8,539 nucleotides of DNA, taken from the NCBI GenBank assembly GCA_005788075.1, contig SXZC01000052.1:1-8539 (forward strand). The letters run 5' to 3'. Under the pieces are notes generated by a model that saw only the letters and a list, made by a program, of their open reading frames with translations, searched no databases and was not told the origin of the DNA. The stretch comes from Actinomycetota bacterium (GTDB taxonomy: Bacteria > Actinomycetota > Thermoleophilia > Miltoncostaeales > Miltoncostaeaceae). This document shows, piece by piece, positions 1 through 6,264 of the stretch; within the stretch, counting starts at the first letter, position 1, and each line of letters starts with the position of its first letter. Position numbers and translations under genes: made by a program.

Positions 1-528
1 CCCCGTGCCGCGCATGCCCATCTCGATCACCGCCACCGCGGTGTCCTCCGGCAGGCCGAGAATGCTCAGCGGCACCCCCACCTCGGTGTTGCGGTTGCCG
101 GGGGTGCCCTCGGCGCGCACGCCGGCCGCGCGCAGCACCGCAACGATGGAGTCCTTCGTGGATGTCTTGCCGTATGAGCCCGTGACGCCGACGACCTTGG
201 CACCCAGGCGCGCGAGCGCCCCGCGCCCGATGAGGCCGAGGGCCTTCACCGGGTCGGCGTGCACCAGCACCGCGGCGTCGGGGTCGCCCAGGTCGCCGCC
301 GATGCTCGCCCAGGCGTCCTCCGAGATGAGCACGGCCCCGGCGCCGTCAGCAATGGCCTGCGCGGCATGCAGGCCACCATCGACATTCTCGCCCGGCACG
401 CCCACGAACAGCTGGCCGGCCGTTACCTCGCGGCTGTCGGCCGTGGCGCCGTCGCACGCGCCGCCCTCGGGCCCGGCAACCTGCGCCGTGCCCGACCAGG
501 CGATCATGTCGGCCACCGATGCCCTCAT
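1..528 (-). CDS. murF: MurF, UDP-MurNAc-tripeptide--D-Ala-D-Ala ligase (N-terminal 176 residues, cut by left edge)
   Basis: MurF is the cytoplasmic ATP-dependent ligase that adds D-Ala-D-Ala to the UDP-MurNAc-tripeptide, the last cytoplasmic step in building the pentapeptide. Reading from 528, the protein has the Mur N-terminal substrate domain (ADSREVTAGQLFVGVPGE, about residues 30-47), then the ATP-binding P-loop GVTGSYGKTSTKD at 114-126, then the MurF-typical GNRNTEVGVPLSILGL at 144-159 and VIEMGMRGTG at 167-176, where the window ends. The SYGKTSTKD form of the P-loop and the EMGMRG block separate MurF from MurE and MurD. The ATG at 528 overlaps the murE stop as ATGA, and a purine-rich AGAGGG lies just upstream, so translation is probably coupled to murE. 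About 60 percent of the usual length (roughly 450 residues or more) is missing beyond the edge, where mraY and murD would be expected in a normal dcw cluster. Confidence 0.95.
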   Translation of the reverse strand, partial: MRASVADMIAWSGTAQVAGPEGGACDGATADSREVTAGQLFVGVPGENVDGGLHAAQAIADGAGAVLISEDAWASIGGDLGDPDAAVLVHADPVKALGLIGRGALARLGAKVVGVTGSYGKTSTKDSIVAVLRAAGVRAEGTPGNRNTEVGVPLSILGLPEDTAVAVIEMGMRGTG

Positions 529-1994
529 GCGGCCCTCTGCCCGCCGAGCACCTCGCGGGCCACGTCGCGGTCGTCGAAGGGGGTGACCACGCCCTGGGCC
601 TCCTGCCCCGACTCATGGCCCTTGCCGGCGATGAGCACCACGTCGCCGGGTGCCGCGAGGGCGATGGCCTCGGCGATGGCCGCCCGGCGGTCGGGCTGCA
701 CCACCAGCTCGGCGGGCCCCTCGGCTGCCCCGGCCACGATGTCGGCGATGATGGCCTCGGGGTCCTCGCTACGGGGGTTGTCGGAGGTGACGATGCACAC
801 GTCGGCGAGCGCGCGGCCGAGGGCGCCCATCTGGGGCCGCTTGCCGGTGTCGCGGTCGCCCCCGCAGCCGAACAGCACGATCAGCCGGCCGTCCCCGGCC
901 AGGTCGCGCGTGGTGCGCAGCACGTTCTCGAGCGAGTCGGGCGTGTGCGCGTAGTCGACCAGCACCTGGAACGCCTGCCCCATCTCGATGGGCTCGAGGC
1001 GCCCCGGCACGCCGCGCAGCGCCGCGATGCCCTGGGCCACCGCCGACTGGTCGAGGCCCATGGCCTCTCCCACCGCCACCACGCCCAGCACGTTCATCAC
1101 GTTGAAGCGGCCGCGCAGCACGCTGGCCACCTCCATCGCGCCGCGTGGCGTGCGCACCGTGGTCGCGAAGCCCTCGGCGCCCATCTGGATGCGCTCGGGT
1201 GCCACGTCGGCATCGGGGGCGTCGATGCCGTAGCCCAGCACCCCGGGGCGCAGCAACTTCCTGCCCCACTCGTCATCGGCGTTCACCGCCGCCGGCGGAT
1301 CGGCGCCATGCCCGTCGGGCCGCTCGAAGAGCAGCCGCTTGGCGTCGAAGTACGACTGCATGTCACCGTGGTAGTCGAGGTGGTCGCGCGTGAGGTTGGT
1401 GAAGATGGCCCCGGCGAACTGCAGGCCGGCCACCCGCCCCTGGTGCAGGGCGTGCGACGACACCTCCATGGCGCAGGCGGTGTCGCCCGCCGCGCGCATG
1501 CCGGCGAGCAGCGCCTGCATCTCCACGCTCTCGGGCGTGGTGTGGGTGGGCACCGACGACTGGCCGCCCACGACCACCTCGACCGTGCCGATGAGCCCGC
1601 ACGGCATGCCGGACGCCTGCATGACCGACCGCACCAGGTAGGCGCAGGTGGTCTTGCCGTTGGTGCCCGTGATGCCCACCACGCGCATGTGCTGCGAGGG
1701 ATCCCCCGCGAGCCGCGCCGCCATGATGGACATCGCGGCGCGCGGGTCGTCGGCCACCACCTGGGCCACCGGCAGGTCGAGCGGGCGGCCCACCAGCAGG
1801 GCGGAGGCCCCCCGCTGCACGGCGTCGGGCGCGAAGTCGTGCCCATCGGCCCTCGTGCCGGGCAGGCAGGCGAAGAGATCGCCCGGCGTGACATCGGCCG
1901 ACCGGTACCGGATTGCCGTGATCTCGGGGGTGGAATCGTCCTGCGCCACGAGCCGCGCGCCGGGCACGCCGCCGGTCAGGTCATCGAGCCTCAT
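525..1994 (-). CDS. murE: MurE, UDP-MurNAc-L-Ala-D-Glu--meso-diaminopimelate ligase
   Basis: MurE adds the third stem-peptide residue to UDP-MurNAc-L-Ala-D-Glu in the cytoplasm, using ATP. The 489-residue protein has the usual length and three-domain order. The N-terminal UDP-binding domain includes YRSADVTPGDLFACLPG (30-46). The central ATPase domain holds the P-loop GITGTNGKTT at 107-116, EVSSHAL (177-183) and NLTRDHLDYHG (200-210). FDAKR gives Lys219, the expected carbamylated lysine. The C-terminal domain has DYAHTPDSLENVL (347-359) and FGCGGDRDTGKRP (375-387). DNPR at 405-408 and GKGHE at 457-461 are the family signature for meso-diaminopimelate, so the wall is predicted to be of DAP type rather than lysine type. 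The ATG at 1994 is the natural start. It lies 36 bases after the ftsI stop with no evident Shine-Dalgarno sequence, and the stop overlaps the murF start by four bases. Confidence 0.97.
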   Translation of the reverse strand: MRLDDLTGGVPGARLVAQDDSTPEITAIRYRSADVTPGDLFACLPGTRADGHDFAPDAVQRGASALLVGRPLDLPVAQVVADDPRAAMSIMAARLAGDPSQHMRVVGITGTNGKTTCAYLVRSVMQASGMPCGLIGTVEVVVGGQSSVPTHTTPESVEMQALLAGMRAAGDTACAMEVSSHALHQGRVAGLQFAGAIFTNLTRDHLDYHGDMQSYFDAKRLLFERPDGHGADPPAAVNADDEWGRKLLRPGVLGYGIDAPDADVAPERIQMGAEGFATTVRTPRGAMEVASVLRGRFNVMNVLGVVAVGEAMGLDQSAVAQGIAALRGVPGRLEPIEMGQAFQVLVDYAHTPDSLENVLRTTRDLAGDGRLIVLFGCGGDRDTGKRPQMGALGRALADVCIVTSDNPRSEDPEAIIADIVAGAAEGPAELVVQPDRRAAIAEAIALAAPGDVVLIAGKGHESGQEAQGVVTPFDDRDVAREVLGGQRAA

Positions 1995-2003
1995 CCGGGG
2001 GCC

Positions 2004-2009
2004 ACGTTA
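2004..2009 (-). promoter_or_regulatory. Possible internal -10 element in front of murE
   Basis: The minus strand reads TAACGT-N9-ATG in the 36-base gap between ftsI and murE. A TANNNT hexamer here would put a transcript start about three bases before the murE ATG. The gap is the only non-overlapping junction in this part of the dcw operon, and murE lacks a clear Shine-Dalgarno sequence, which suits a nearly leaderless message. The same hexamer, TAACGT, precedes the phosphoesterase gene at 6370. No convincing -35 element was found, and spacing to the start is two bases longer than at the four stronger examples, so this is only a candidate. Confidence 0.3.
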
Positions 2010-2030
2010 CCAGCGCTCCCGGCTACGTCC

Positions 2031-3752
2031 TCACGGGGCGATTCGCAGGTGGCGAAGGGCGAATTCGGTGATCTGCTCGAAGGCCGGGGCGGCGACGTCG
2101 CCGCCGTAGAACGACCCCGCGGCGGGCTCGTCCACCATCACGGCCACCACCAGCCCGGGACGGGTGGCCGGCGCGTATCCCACGAACGACGCGATGTAGG
2201 TGTCCACGTACTGGCCGGTGTTGGGGTCAATCTTGTTGGCCGTGCCGGTCTTGCCGCCCACGGTGTAGCCCTCGATCTTGGCTTCCTTGCCCGTGCCGTC
2301 GTCGCTCACCACCTTCTGCAGCATGATGTTCACCTGCTCGGCGGTGCGCGGGCTGATGATCTGCTGGCCACGCGGATGGGTGAGCACCTCGTCACCGACC
2401 TTCTTCACCAGGTGCGGCGGCACCATGCGGCCGCGGTTGGCGATGGCGCCGTAGGCCTCGGCGATCTGCGCGAGCGTCACCGAGATGCCCTGGCCGATCG
2501 GGATGTTGAGGATCGACACGCCCGACCAGTCCTCGTACTTGGGGAGTGACCCCGACACCTCGCCCGGGTAGTCGAAGCCGGTCTTGGCCCCGAACCCGAA
2601 CTTCTGGATCCACTCATAGGTCTTGCGCTGCCCCAGCTTCTGCGAGATGAGCACCGTGCCGACGTTGCTGGAGTTCTGGAGGATCTCCTGGGTGCTCCAC
2701 GACACGGCCGGCCGGTAGTGGGCCTCCTTCAGCGTGCGGTCGTACATCGTGAGGGTCTCGGGCAGGCTGAACATCGTGTTCCGGGTGACCGCCCCCTCCT
2801 CGATGGCCCCCGCCACCGCAACCAGCTTGAAGGTGGAGCCGGGCTCGTAGGCGTCGGTAATCGACCGCACGCGCTCGGTCTCGGGCTTGAAGGTGTCGCG
2901 GTCGTTGGGGTTGAAGCCCGGCACGGTGGCCATGGCCAGCACCTCGCCGGTGTCCGCCTTCATCACGATCGCCGATGCGGCCTCGGCGTCGTTGGCGTCC
3001 ACCGTCTTCTGCAGCACCTCCTCGGTCTTCTGCTGCACGGCGCTGTTGAGCGTGAGCGTGATGGGCTTGCCCGGCGTGGGCGCGCGGTCGCGGATGATCT
3101 GCAGCGATCGCCCGTCGGGGTCGCGGGCCTCCTCGCGGATCCCCTCCTTGCCCTTCAGGTGCGACTCCATGGTCTTCTCGAAGCCCGTGAGCCCCGCGCC
3201 CCAGTCATCGGTCATGCCCACCACCTGCGCGGCCACGGCGCCCAGCGGGTAGAGGCGCTTCTGGGTGTCCTGCAGCGTGATGCCCGGCAGGTCGAGCTTG
3301 CGCAGGTAGCGCTCGCGCTGCTGGTCGACGCCGGTGTTGAGCATGGCGTAGCCGCCGTTGCCCGAGATGCGCTGCTCCACCTCATCGACGGGCAGGCTCA
3401 CCGCGGTGGCGATCTTCTCGGCCGTGCCGCGCTTGTCCTTGATGAGGTACGGCGTGGCGGTGACGGCCACGGCATGCTTGTCCACCGCCAGCTCACGGCC
3501 GTCGGACGACATGATCGGCCCGCGCGGCGCCGGCAGCTTGATGGTGCTCTCGTGCTGGTCCTTGGCCTTCTGCGAGAGCTCGCCGGCCTCGACCGTGGCG
3601 ATCCAGCCCGCGCGCAGCGCCATGATGCCGAGCACGCCGATCACGGCGATGGCGATCACGTGGAGCCGCCGGGACGGCCCCTTCTCGTCGATCTCGCGCC
3701 GGCGCTTGCGCCGGGGCTTGTCAGCGCGTGCGGGGCGCCTGTCCTGGCGCAA
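2031..3752 (-). CDS. ftsI: FtsI / class B penicillin-binding protein, septal transpeptidase
   Basis: This is the septal peptidoglycan transpeptidase that cross-links new wall during division as partner of FtsW and the FtsQLB complex. The 573-residue protein has a short, very basic cytoplasmic tail (1-29) and one membrane anchor (about 30-50). A dimerisation/pedestal domain follows, with PRGPIMSSDGRELA at 76-89. The transpeptidase domain carries all three catalytic motifs: STFK at 306-309 with nucleophile Ser306, SSN at 361-363, and KTG at 501-503. The protein ends soon after the transpeptidase fold, with no PASTA repeats. The start is TTG at 3752, inside the end of ftsL. An in-frame TAA lies a short way upstream, the next GTG falls within the membrane helix, and a good Shine-Dalgarno sequence (AAGGAAG) sits six bases upstream. 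The 32-base overlap with ftsL suggests translational coupling. Confidence 0.96.
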   Translation of the reverse strand: MRQDRRPARADKPRRKRRREIDEKGPSRRLHVIAIAVIGVLGIMALRAGWIATVEAGELSQKAKDQHESTIKLPAPRGPIMSSDGRELAVDKHAVAVTATPYLIKDKRGTAEKIATAVSLPVDEVEQRISGNGGYAMLNTGVDQQRERYLRKLDLPGITLQDTQKRLYPLGAVAAQVVGMTDDWGAGLTGFEKTMESHLKGKEGIREEARDPDGRSLQIIRDRAPTPGKPITLTLNSAVQQKTEEVLQKTVDANDAEAASAIVMKADTGEVLAMATVPGFNPNDRDTFKPETERVRSITDAYEPGSTFKLVAVAGAIEEGAVTRNTMFSLPETLTMYDRTLKEAHYRPAVSWSTQEILQNSSNVGTVLISQKLGQRKTYEWIQKFGFGAKTGFDYPGEVSGSLPKYEDWSGVSILNIPIGQGISVTLAQIAEAYGAIANRGRMVPPHLVKKVGDEVLTHPRGQQIISPRTAEQVNIMLQKVVSDDGTGKEAKIEGYTVGGKTGTANKIDPNTGQYVDTYIASFVGYAPATRPGLVVAVMVDEPAAGSFYGGDVAAPAFEQITEFALRHLRIAP

Positions 3753-4203
3753 TGCGCGCTTCCTTCGGAACGGTTACGTAGGTCAGTCCGCTGCCCGGGG
3801 CGAGCACCATGCCGAGGCGCTTCGCCGCCTGCTCCACCACCTGGCCATCCTTCTCGGCCAGCACCGCGCGCAGCCTGAGGATGTCCGACTGCGCCTGGTT
3901 GTACATGTCCACCGTGCGACCGGTCTGCGTGGTGAGGTTGAGCCGCTGGACGTTCACGAACACCACGCCGCCGAGCAGCAGCGCGATGAGCGGCACCAGC
4001 ACCCAGGCGAGCCGCACGCCCTCGAGGTGCAGGCGCTCGCGGAGGGTGCGCTTGGTGCGCGAGTGGATGACGCGCGGCCGGGGCGGGCGCCCCGCCTGGC
4101 CGGGAGCGCGGAGGGGGTGACCGCCACCGGTGCGGCGGGCGTCGCCCGGGTAGGCCCTCCCCGGCGCCGCGGACATGCGTGCTGCACCGGCGCGGGTGCT
4201 CAT
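3721..4203 (-). CDS. ftsL: FtsL-like septum protein
   Basis: FtsL is a small bitopic divisome protein that bridges FtsQ/FtsB and the FtsWI synthase. The 160-residue product has a long basic, Gly/Pro-rich cytoplasmic tail (1-62), one membrane helix (about 64-84) and then an extracytoplasmic coiled-coil-like stretch (about 88-130, RLNLTTQTGRTVDMYNQAQS onward). It finishes with AAKRLGMVLAPGSGLTYVTV (126-145), the short beta-forming end common to FtsL-type proteins. FtsL sequences diverge strongly, so the call rests mainly on topology, size and position between rsmH and ftsI, where ftsL is nearly always found. The ATG at 4203 overlaps the rsmH stop as ATGA and has GGAAGG seven bases upstream. A longer in-frame reading back to 4359 would overlap rsmH heavily and is rejected. 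The unusually long cytoplasmic tail resembles actinobacterial versions. Confidence 0.85.
   Translation of the reverse strand: MSTRAGAARMSAAPGRAYPGDARRTGGGHPLRAPGQAGRPPRPRVIHSRTKRTLRERLHLEGVRLAWVLVPLIALLLGGVVFVNVQRLNLTTQTGRTVDMYNQAQSDILRLRAVLAEKDGQVVEQAAKRLGMVLAPGSGLTYVTVPKEARIAPGQAPRTR
3759..3766 (-). promoter_or_regulatory. Ribosome binding site that fixes the TTG start of ftsI
   Basis: On the minus strand the sequence is GAAGGAAG-CGCGCA-TTG. The strong purine-rich Shine-Dalgarno lies inside the 3' end of ftsL and precedes the only usable start in the ftsI frame, a TTG at 3752. It supports initiation inside the upstream gene. Confidence 0.65.
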
Positions 4204-5183
4204 GCGTCGGCCTTCCGGATGACCCGCAGGCGCGCGGAGTGCGCGCGCGGGTTGGCGGCCACCTCGGCGGTGATGGCCTTCACGGCCTTGGGCGTGACCA
4301 TGCGGCCCTCGGGCTGCTGGCCGCAGCCGCACACGGGCATGTCGGGCGGACAGATGCACCCGCGGGTGCGGTCGCGCATGAAGCGCTTCACCATGCGGTC
4401 TTCCAGCGACTGGAACGAGATCACCGCGAGGCGCCCGCCGGGGTTCAGCAGGTCGAAGGCCTCGGGCAGGGCGCGCTCGAGGATGCCCAGCTCGTCGTTC
4501 ACCTCGATGCGCAGCGCCTGGAACACCCGCTTGGCGGGGTGGCCGCCCGCGAAGAGCGCCGGGGTGGGCACCGCGCCGCGGATCACCTCCACCAGGTCGC
4601 CGGTGGTGGTGATGGGCTGCTCATCGCGACGGCGCCCGATGGCGCGCGCGATCTGCTTGGCGTAGCGCTCCTCACCGTACTCGCGGAACCACCGGGTGAG
4701 GTCCTGCTCAGAGGCCTCGTTCACGAGGTCTGCGGCGGTCACCTCGAGGGCGGGGTCCATCCGCATGTCGAGTGGGGCTTGCCGCGAATACGAGAAGCCC
4801 CGTTCCGCGGTGTCCACCTGCATCGACGAGAGGCCGAGATCCATCAGGATGACGTCTGATTTCGCCCCTTCCGACGCCAGATCCTGCAGTCCCGTGGCGA
4901 AGTCGGCGCGCACCAGACGGGCCGGGCAGGGCATGGCCGGGATGAGGGCCTCGAAGTGACGTGCGGCCTCGGGGTCACGGTCGATGCCGATGAGCGCTCC
5001 GGTGGGACCCACGCGCGCAGCCAGCGCCGAGGCATGGCCACCGGCGCCGAAGGTGCAGTCAACCACCGTGTCGCCCGGCTCCGGCGCCGTGAGCGCCAGC
5101 ACCTGGTCGAGGAGGACGGGCACGTGGGGTGCGCCGCCGGGGGCCGAGGGAACGGCCTCGATGCGCGGCGCGGCGGCGGTCAT
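4200..5183 (-). CDS. rsmH: RsmH (MraW), 16S rRNA m4C1402 methyltransferase
   Basis: RsmH methylates N4 of C1402 in 16S rRNA, in the decoding centre, using S-adenosylmethionine. The 327-residue protein has normal length. It begins with HVPVLLDQVL (20-29), followed by the SAM-binding loop DCTFGAGGH (42-50), GIDRD (66-70), and DLGLSSMQ (115-122). Then come GFSYS and PLDMRMD (137-143), EYGEERYAKQIARAI (168-182), and the very characteristic HPAKRVFQALRIEVN (215-229). The C-terminal part has CICPPDMPVCGCG (276-288), with four cysteines in the usual cluster, and NPRAHSARLRVIRK (311-324). The block normally reading SFHSLEDR is SFQSLEDR here, with Gln258 in place of His. The ATG at 5183 overlaps the mraZ stop as ATGA. 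A longer frame open to 5534 lies under mraZ and is not coding. Co-transcription with mraZ and ftsL is expected. Confidence 0.97.
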   Translation of the reverse strand: MTAAAPRIEAVPSAPGGAPHVPVLLDQVLALTAPEPGDTVVDCTFGAGGHASALAARVGPTGALIGIDRDPEAARHFEALIPAMPCPARLVRADFATGLQDLASEGAKSDVILMDLGLSSMQVDTAERGFSYSRQAPLDMRMDPALEVTAADLVNEASEQDLTRWFREYGEERYAKQIARAIGRRRDEQPITTTGDLVEVIRGAVPTPALFAGGHPAKRVFQALRIEVNDELGILERALPEAFDLLNPGGRLAVISFQSLEDRMVKRFMRDRTRGCICPPDMPVCGCGQQPEGRMVTPKAVKAITAEVAANPRAHSARLRVIRKADA

Positions 5184-5644
5184 CCGCGGCCCCCGTCGAT
5201 TCGCTGGGCCAGGCGCGCGGCGCGCTGGGCAACGCCGTCCTTGCGCAGCTTCGCGAAGCGCTCTTCGAGGCGCTCGGGGTTCCAGAGCTCGAGGTACGAC
5301 CCCGCGCCCACCACCTTCACCTTGCCGTCGAGCGCCGCGTGGTCGCGCAGCTCGGCCGGCACGAGCAGGCGACCCTGCTTGTCGAGGCCCTCCTGCTCGA
5401 ACGCCCCGGCCAGCAGGAAGCGGCTGAGCTCGCGCTGGTCGTCGTCGAGCACGCTCATGCGCCCGAAGGTGCCCTCGATGAACGTGGGCCACTCGAACCG
5501 GGGCACCACCACCAGGCAGTCGTCCAACCACCACGCGGTGACCGTGCCGTCTGCGAAGGGCTCCCGCAGGCGGGACGGAATCGCCAGCCGCGAGCGGTCA
5601 TCGAGGCTGCATTCGTACGTGCCGCTGAGAAGCCGAGGTGCCAC
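5180..5644 (-). CDS. mraZ: MraZ, transcriptional regulator of the dcw operon
   Basis: MraZ is a ring-forming DNA-binding protein that controls its own operon through TGGG-containing repeats in the promoter. The 154-residue protein contains two SpoVT/AbrB-type domains: SGTYECSLDDRSRLAIPSRL at 7-26, and GLDKQGRLLVPAELR at 86-100. The second is followed by VVGAGSYLELWNPERLEERF (111-130), which matches the family end. The first domain has DRSR where DxKGR is usual. The GTG at 5644 was chosen because it gives the family's usual length, places the N-terminus just before the first domain, and sits exactly seven bases after a TAGGTT -10 hexamer. An in-frame GTG at 5710 and ATG at 5707 would add 21-22 unrelated residues encoded by the operator repeats themselves. 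It is the first gene of the operon and overlaps rsmH by four bases. Confidence 0.93.
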   Translation of the reverse strand: MAPRLLSGTYECSLDDRSRLAIPSRLREPFADGTVTAWWLDDCLVVVPRFEWPTFIEGTFGRMSVLDDDQRELSRFLLAGAFEQEGLDKQGRLLVPAELRDHAALDGKVKVVGAGSYLELWNPERLEERFAKLRKDGVAQRAARLAQRIDGGRG

Positions 5645-5651
5645 GAGGGGG

Positions 5652-5680
5652 AACCTACCCCCGAGCTCCCCACAATGCAA
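5652..5680 (-). promoter_or_regulatory. mraZ promoter, probably leaderless
   Basis: On the minus strand, TTGCAT (5680-5675), a 17-base spacer, and TAGGTT (5657-5652) form a plausible housekeeping-sigma promoter. Seven bases separate the -10 from the GTG at 5644, so transcription would begin at or next to the start codon. The -35 is embedded among the TGGG boxes, which suits repression by MraZ. Confidence 0.6.
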
Positions 5681-5714
5681 CCCATTCTCCCCAATTTGTT
5701 CTCCCATCACCCCA
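5668..5714 (-). promoter_or_regulatory. MraZ operator: five TGGG boxes
   Basis: On the minus strand, TGGGG, TGGGA, TGGGG, TGGGT and TGGGG begin at 5714, 5706, 5693, 5684 and 5672. MraZ is known to bind direct TGGG-type repeats in front of its own gene. The intervals (8, 13, 9, 12) are uneven but average about one helical turn, so all boxes face roughly the same side of the DNA. The fourth box abuts the -35 hexamer at 5680-5675. Binding would therefore block RNA polymerase and repress the whole dcw operon. The identity is inferred from repeat type and position. Confidence 0.7.
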
Positions 5715-5787
5715 CATGCCTACCCGGGAGCACCTCGCAACGGGTCGTGCGCCCCCGGCCGCATTCGTGCAACGCGACGTGCGGTGA

Positions 5788-5799
5788 GAACACATGTTC
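5788..5799 (+). promoter_or_regulatory. LexA-type SOS box
   Basis: The site reads GAAC-ACAT-GTTC. It fits the Gram-positive/actinobacterial LexA core GAAC-N4-GTTC, and with flanks (AGAACACATGTTCC) it differs only at the first base from the Bacillus form CGAACRNRYGTTYC. It lies 16 bases upstream of the -10 hexamer of the gene at 5829 and covers its -35 region, the classic place for a repressor. The mraZ -35 is more than 100 bases away, so control of the plus-strand gene is the simplest reading. Another regulator with a similar palindrome cannot be excluded. Confidence 0.6.
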
Positions 5800-5815
5800 C
5801 GTCCGACCGGCGTCG

Positions 5816-5821
5816 TACATT
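5816..5821 (+). promoter_or_regulatory. -10 element of a leaderless promoter for the membrane-protein gene
   Basis: TACATT (TANNNT type) is followed by seven bases and the ATG at 5829, which predicts a transcript starting at or beside the start codon. There is no Shine-Dalgarno sequence, in agreement with a leaderless message. The -35 window (about 5793-5798) has no good TTGACA match and is occupied by the LexA-type box, so the promoter may be weak. Confidence 0.55.
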
Positions 5822-5843
5822 TGTTCGCATGAACACGCGAACA
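5822..5843 (+). repeat. Inverted repeat and GAAC/GTTC half-site cluster over the start codon
   Basis: TGTTCGC (5822-5828) and GCGAACA (5837-5843) are perfect seven-base arms around an eight-base centre that contains the ATG. The same stretch reads as GTTC-N4-GAAC-N4-GAAC (5823, 5831, 5839). The tetramers are those of the SOS box at 5788-5799, on the same eight-base grid. It may be a second operator, or an RNA hairpin around the start codon. The part from 5829 on is also coding, so chance cannot be excluded. Confidence 0.35.
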
Positions 5844-6257
5844 CACCTCACGCTCGTCCCCGCCGCAGGCGCTGGGGCGCACTCGTACCACCGCCGCACC
5901 CGCCGTCCCGGCGCCCCGCCCCCGGGTGGCCGCGCCGCCGGCATCGCCGCGCTCGCTGCAGGCCTCACCCTGGGTCTGGCCCTGGGCGCCGCCGCCACGC
6001 TCGGCACCCACCCCGGCGACTACGCCATCCTGCTGCTGCCGGTGGCGGGCGCCGCCGGCATCACCCTGGCAGCCGCCTTCCGCAGCCGCGCCGTTGCCCT
6101 CAAGCGCCGCCGCGCCGCCCAGCTGCGCCGCGAGCGCCTTGAGGCGCGCCGCGTGTCGGCCATGCCCAAGCCCGTCCTCGTGCACTCGCGCGACGAGTTC
6201 CGTCCGGTTCTTGTCGCCACCGGGTCCGTCGCGACGCCGTCCAGGCGCGCGGCGTAG
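5829..6257 (+). CDS. Unrecognised small membrane protein with two predicted helices, under a LexA-type box
   Basis: No family is recognised. The 142-residue product has a basic N-terminal tail (1-35, with HRRTRRPGAPPPGGR at 21-35). Two hydrophobic helices follow, at about 36-58 (Ala/Leu/Gly-rich) and 64-84, joined by a very short loop (GTHPGD). A basic, probably helical segment (RSRAVALKRRRAAQLRRERL at 85-104) leads into a C-terminal tail with PKPVLVHSRDEF (113-124). Positive charge on both sides predicts a hairpin with both ends in the cytoplasm. Strong third-position G/C supports coding. The ATG at 5829 follows TACATT by seven bases, and an open frame further upstream is not supported. The gene is divergent from mraZ, preceded by a LexA-type box, and ends at a strong hairpin, so it is a single-gene unit. 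By analogy with small SOS-induced division inhibitors (YneA, SosA, DivS) it could act on division, but no sequence similarity to them is visible. Confidence 0.75.
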   Translation: MNTRTHLTLVPAAGAGAHSYHRRTRRPGAPPPGGRAAGIAALAAGLTLGLALGAAATLGTHPGDYAILLLPVAGAAGITLAAAFRSRAVALKRRRAAQLRRERLEARRVSAMPKPVLVHSRDEFRPVLVATGSVATPSRRAA

Positions 6258-6264
6258 GGCCCCT

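Noticed and set aside
2031..2200. PASTA repeats at the end of FtsI
   Set aside because: The protein ends soon after the transpeptidase fold (KTG at 501-503 of 573 residues), leaving no room for a PASTA domain.
519..2549. 676-residue open frame on the plus strand opposite murE and ftsI
   Set aside because: It is antisense to two genes with full catalytic motifs, its translation is His/Gly/Arg/Ala-rich with no recognisable domain, and such long antisense frames are usual in very GC-rich DNA.
2718..4665. Long plus-strand frames opposite ftsI, ftsL and rsmH
   Set aside because: They are low-complexity antisense translations of clearly coding minus-strand genes.
5651..5662. GGGGG-TAGGTT-CCCCC as a hairpin terminator or attenuator before mraZ
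   Set aside because: The loop is the -10 hexamer itself and transcription is predicted to begin downstream of it, so the hairpin would not be in the RNA.
4956..5828. Upstream extension of the membrane-protein frame (open from 4956)
   Set aside because: The extension is antisense to rsmH and mraZ and runs through the operator region. The TACATT-N7-ATG arrangement supports a start at 5829.
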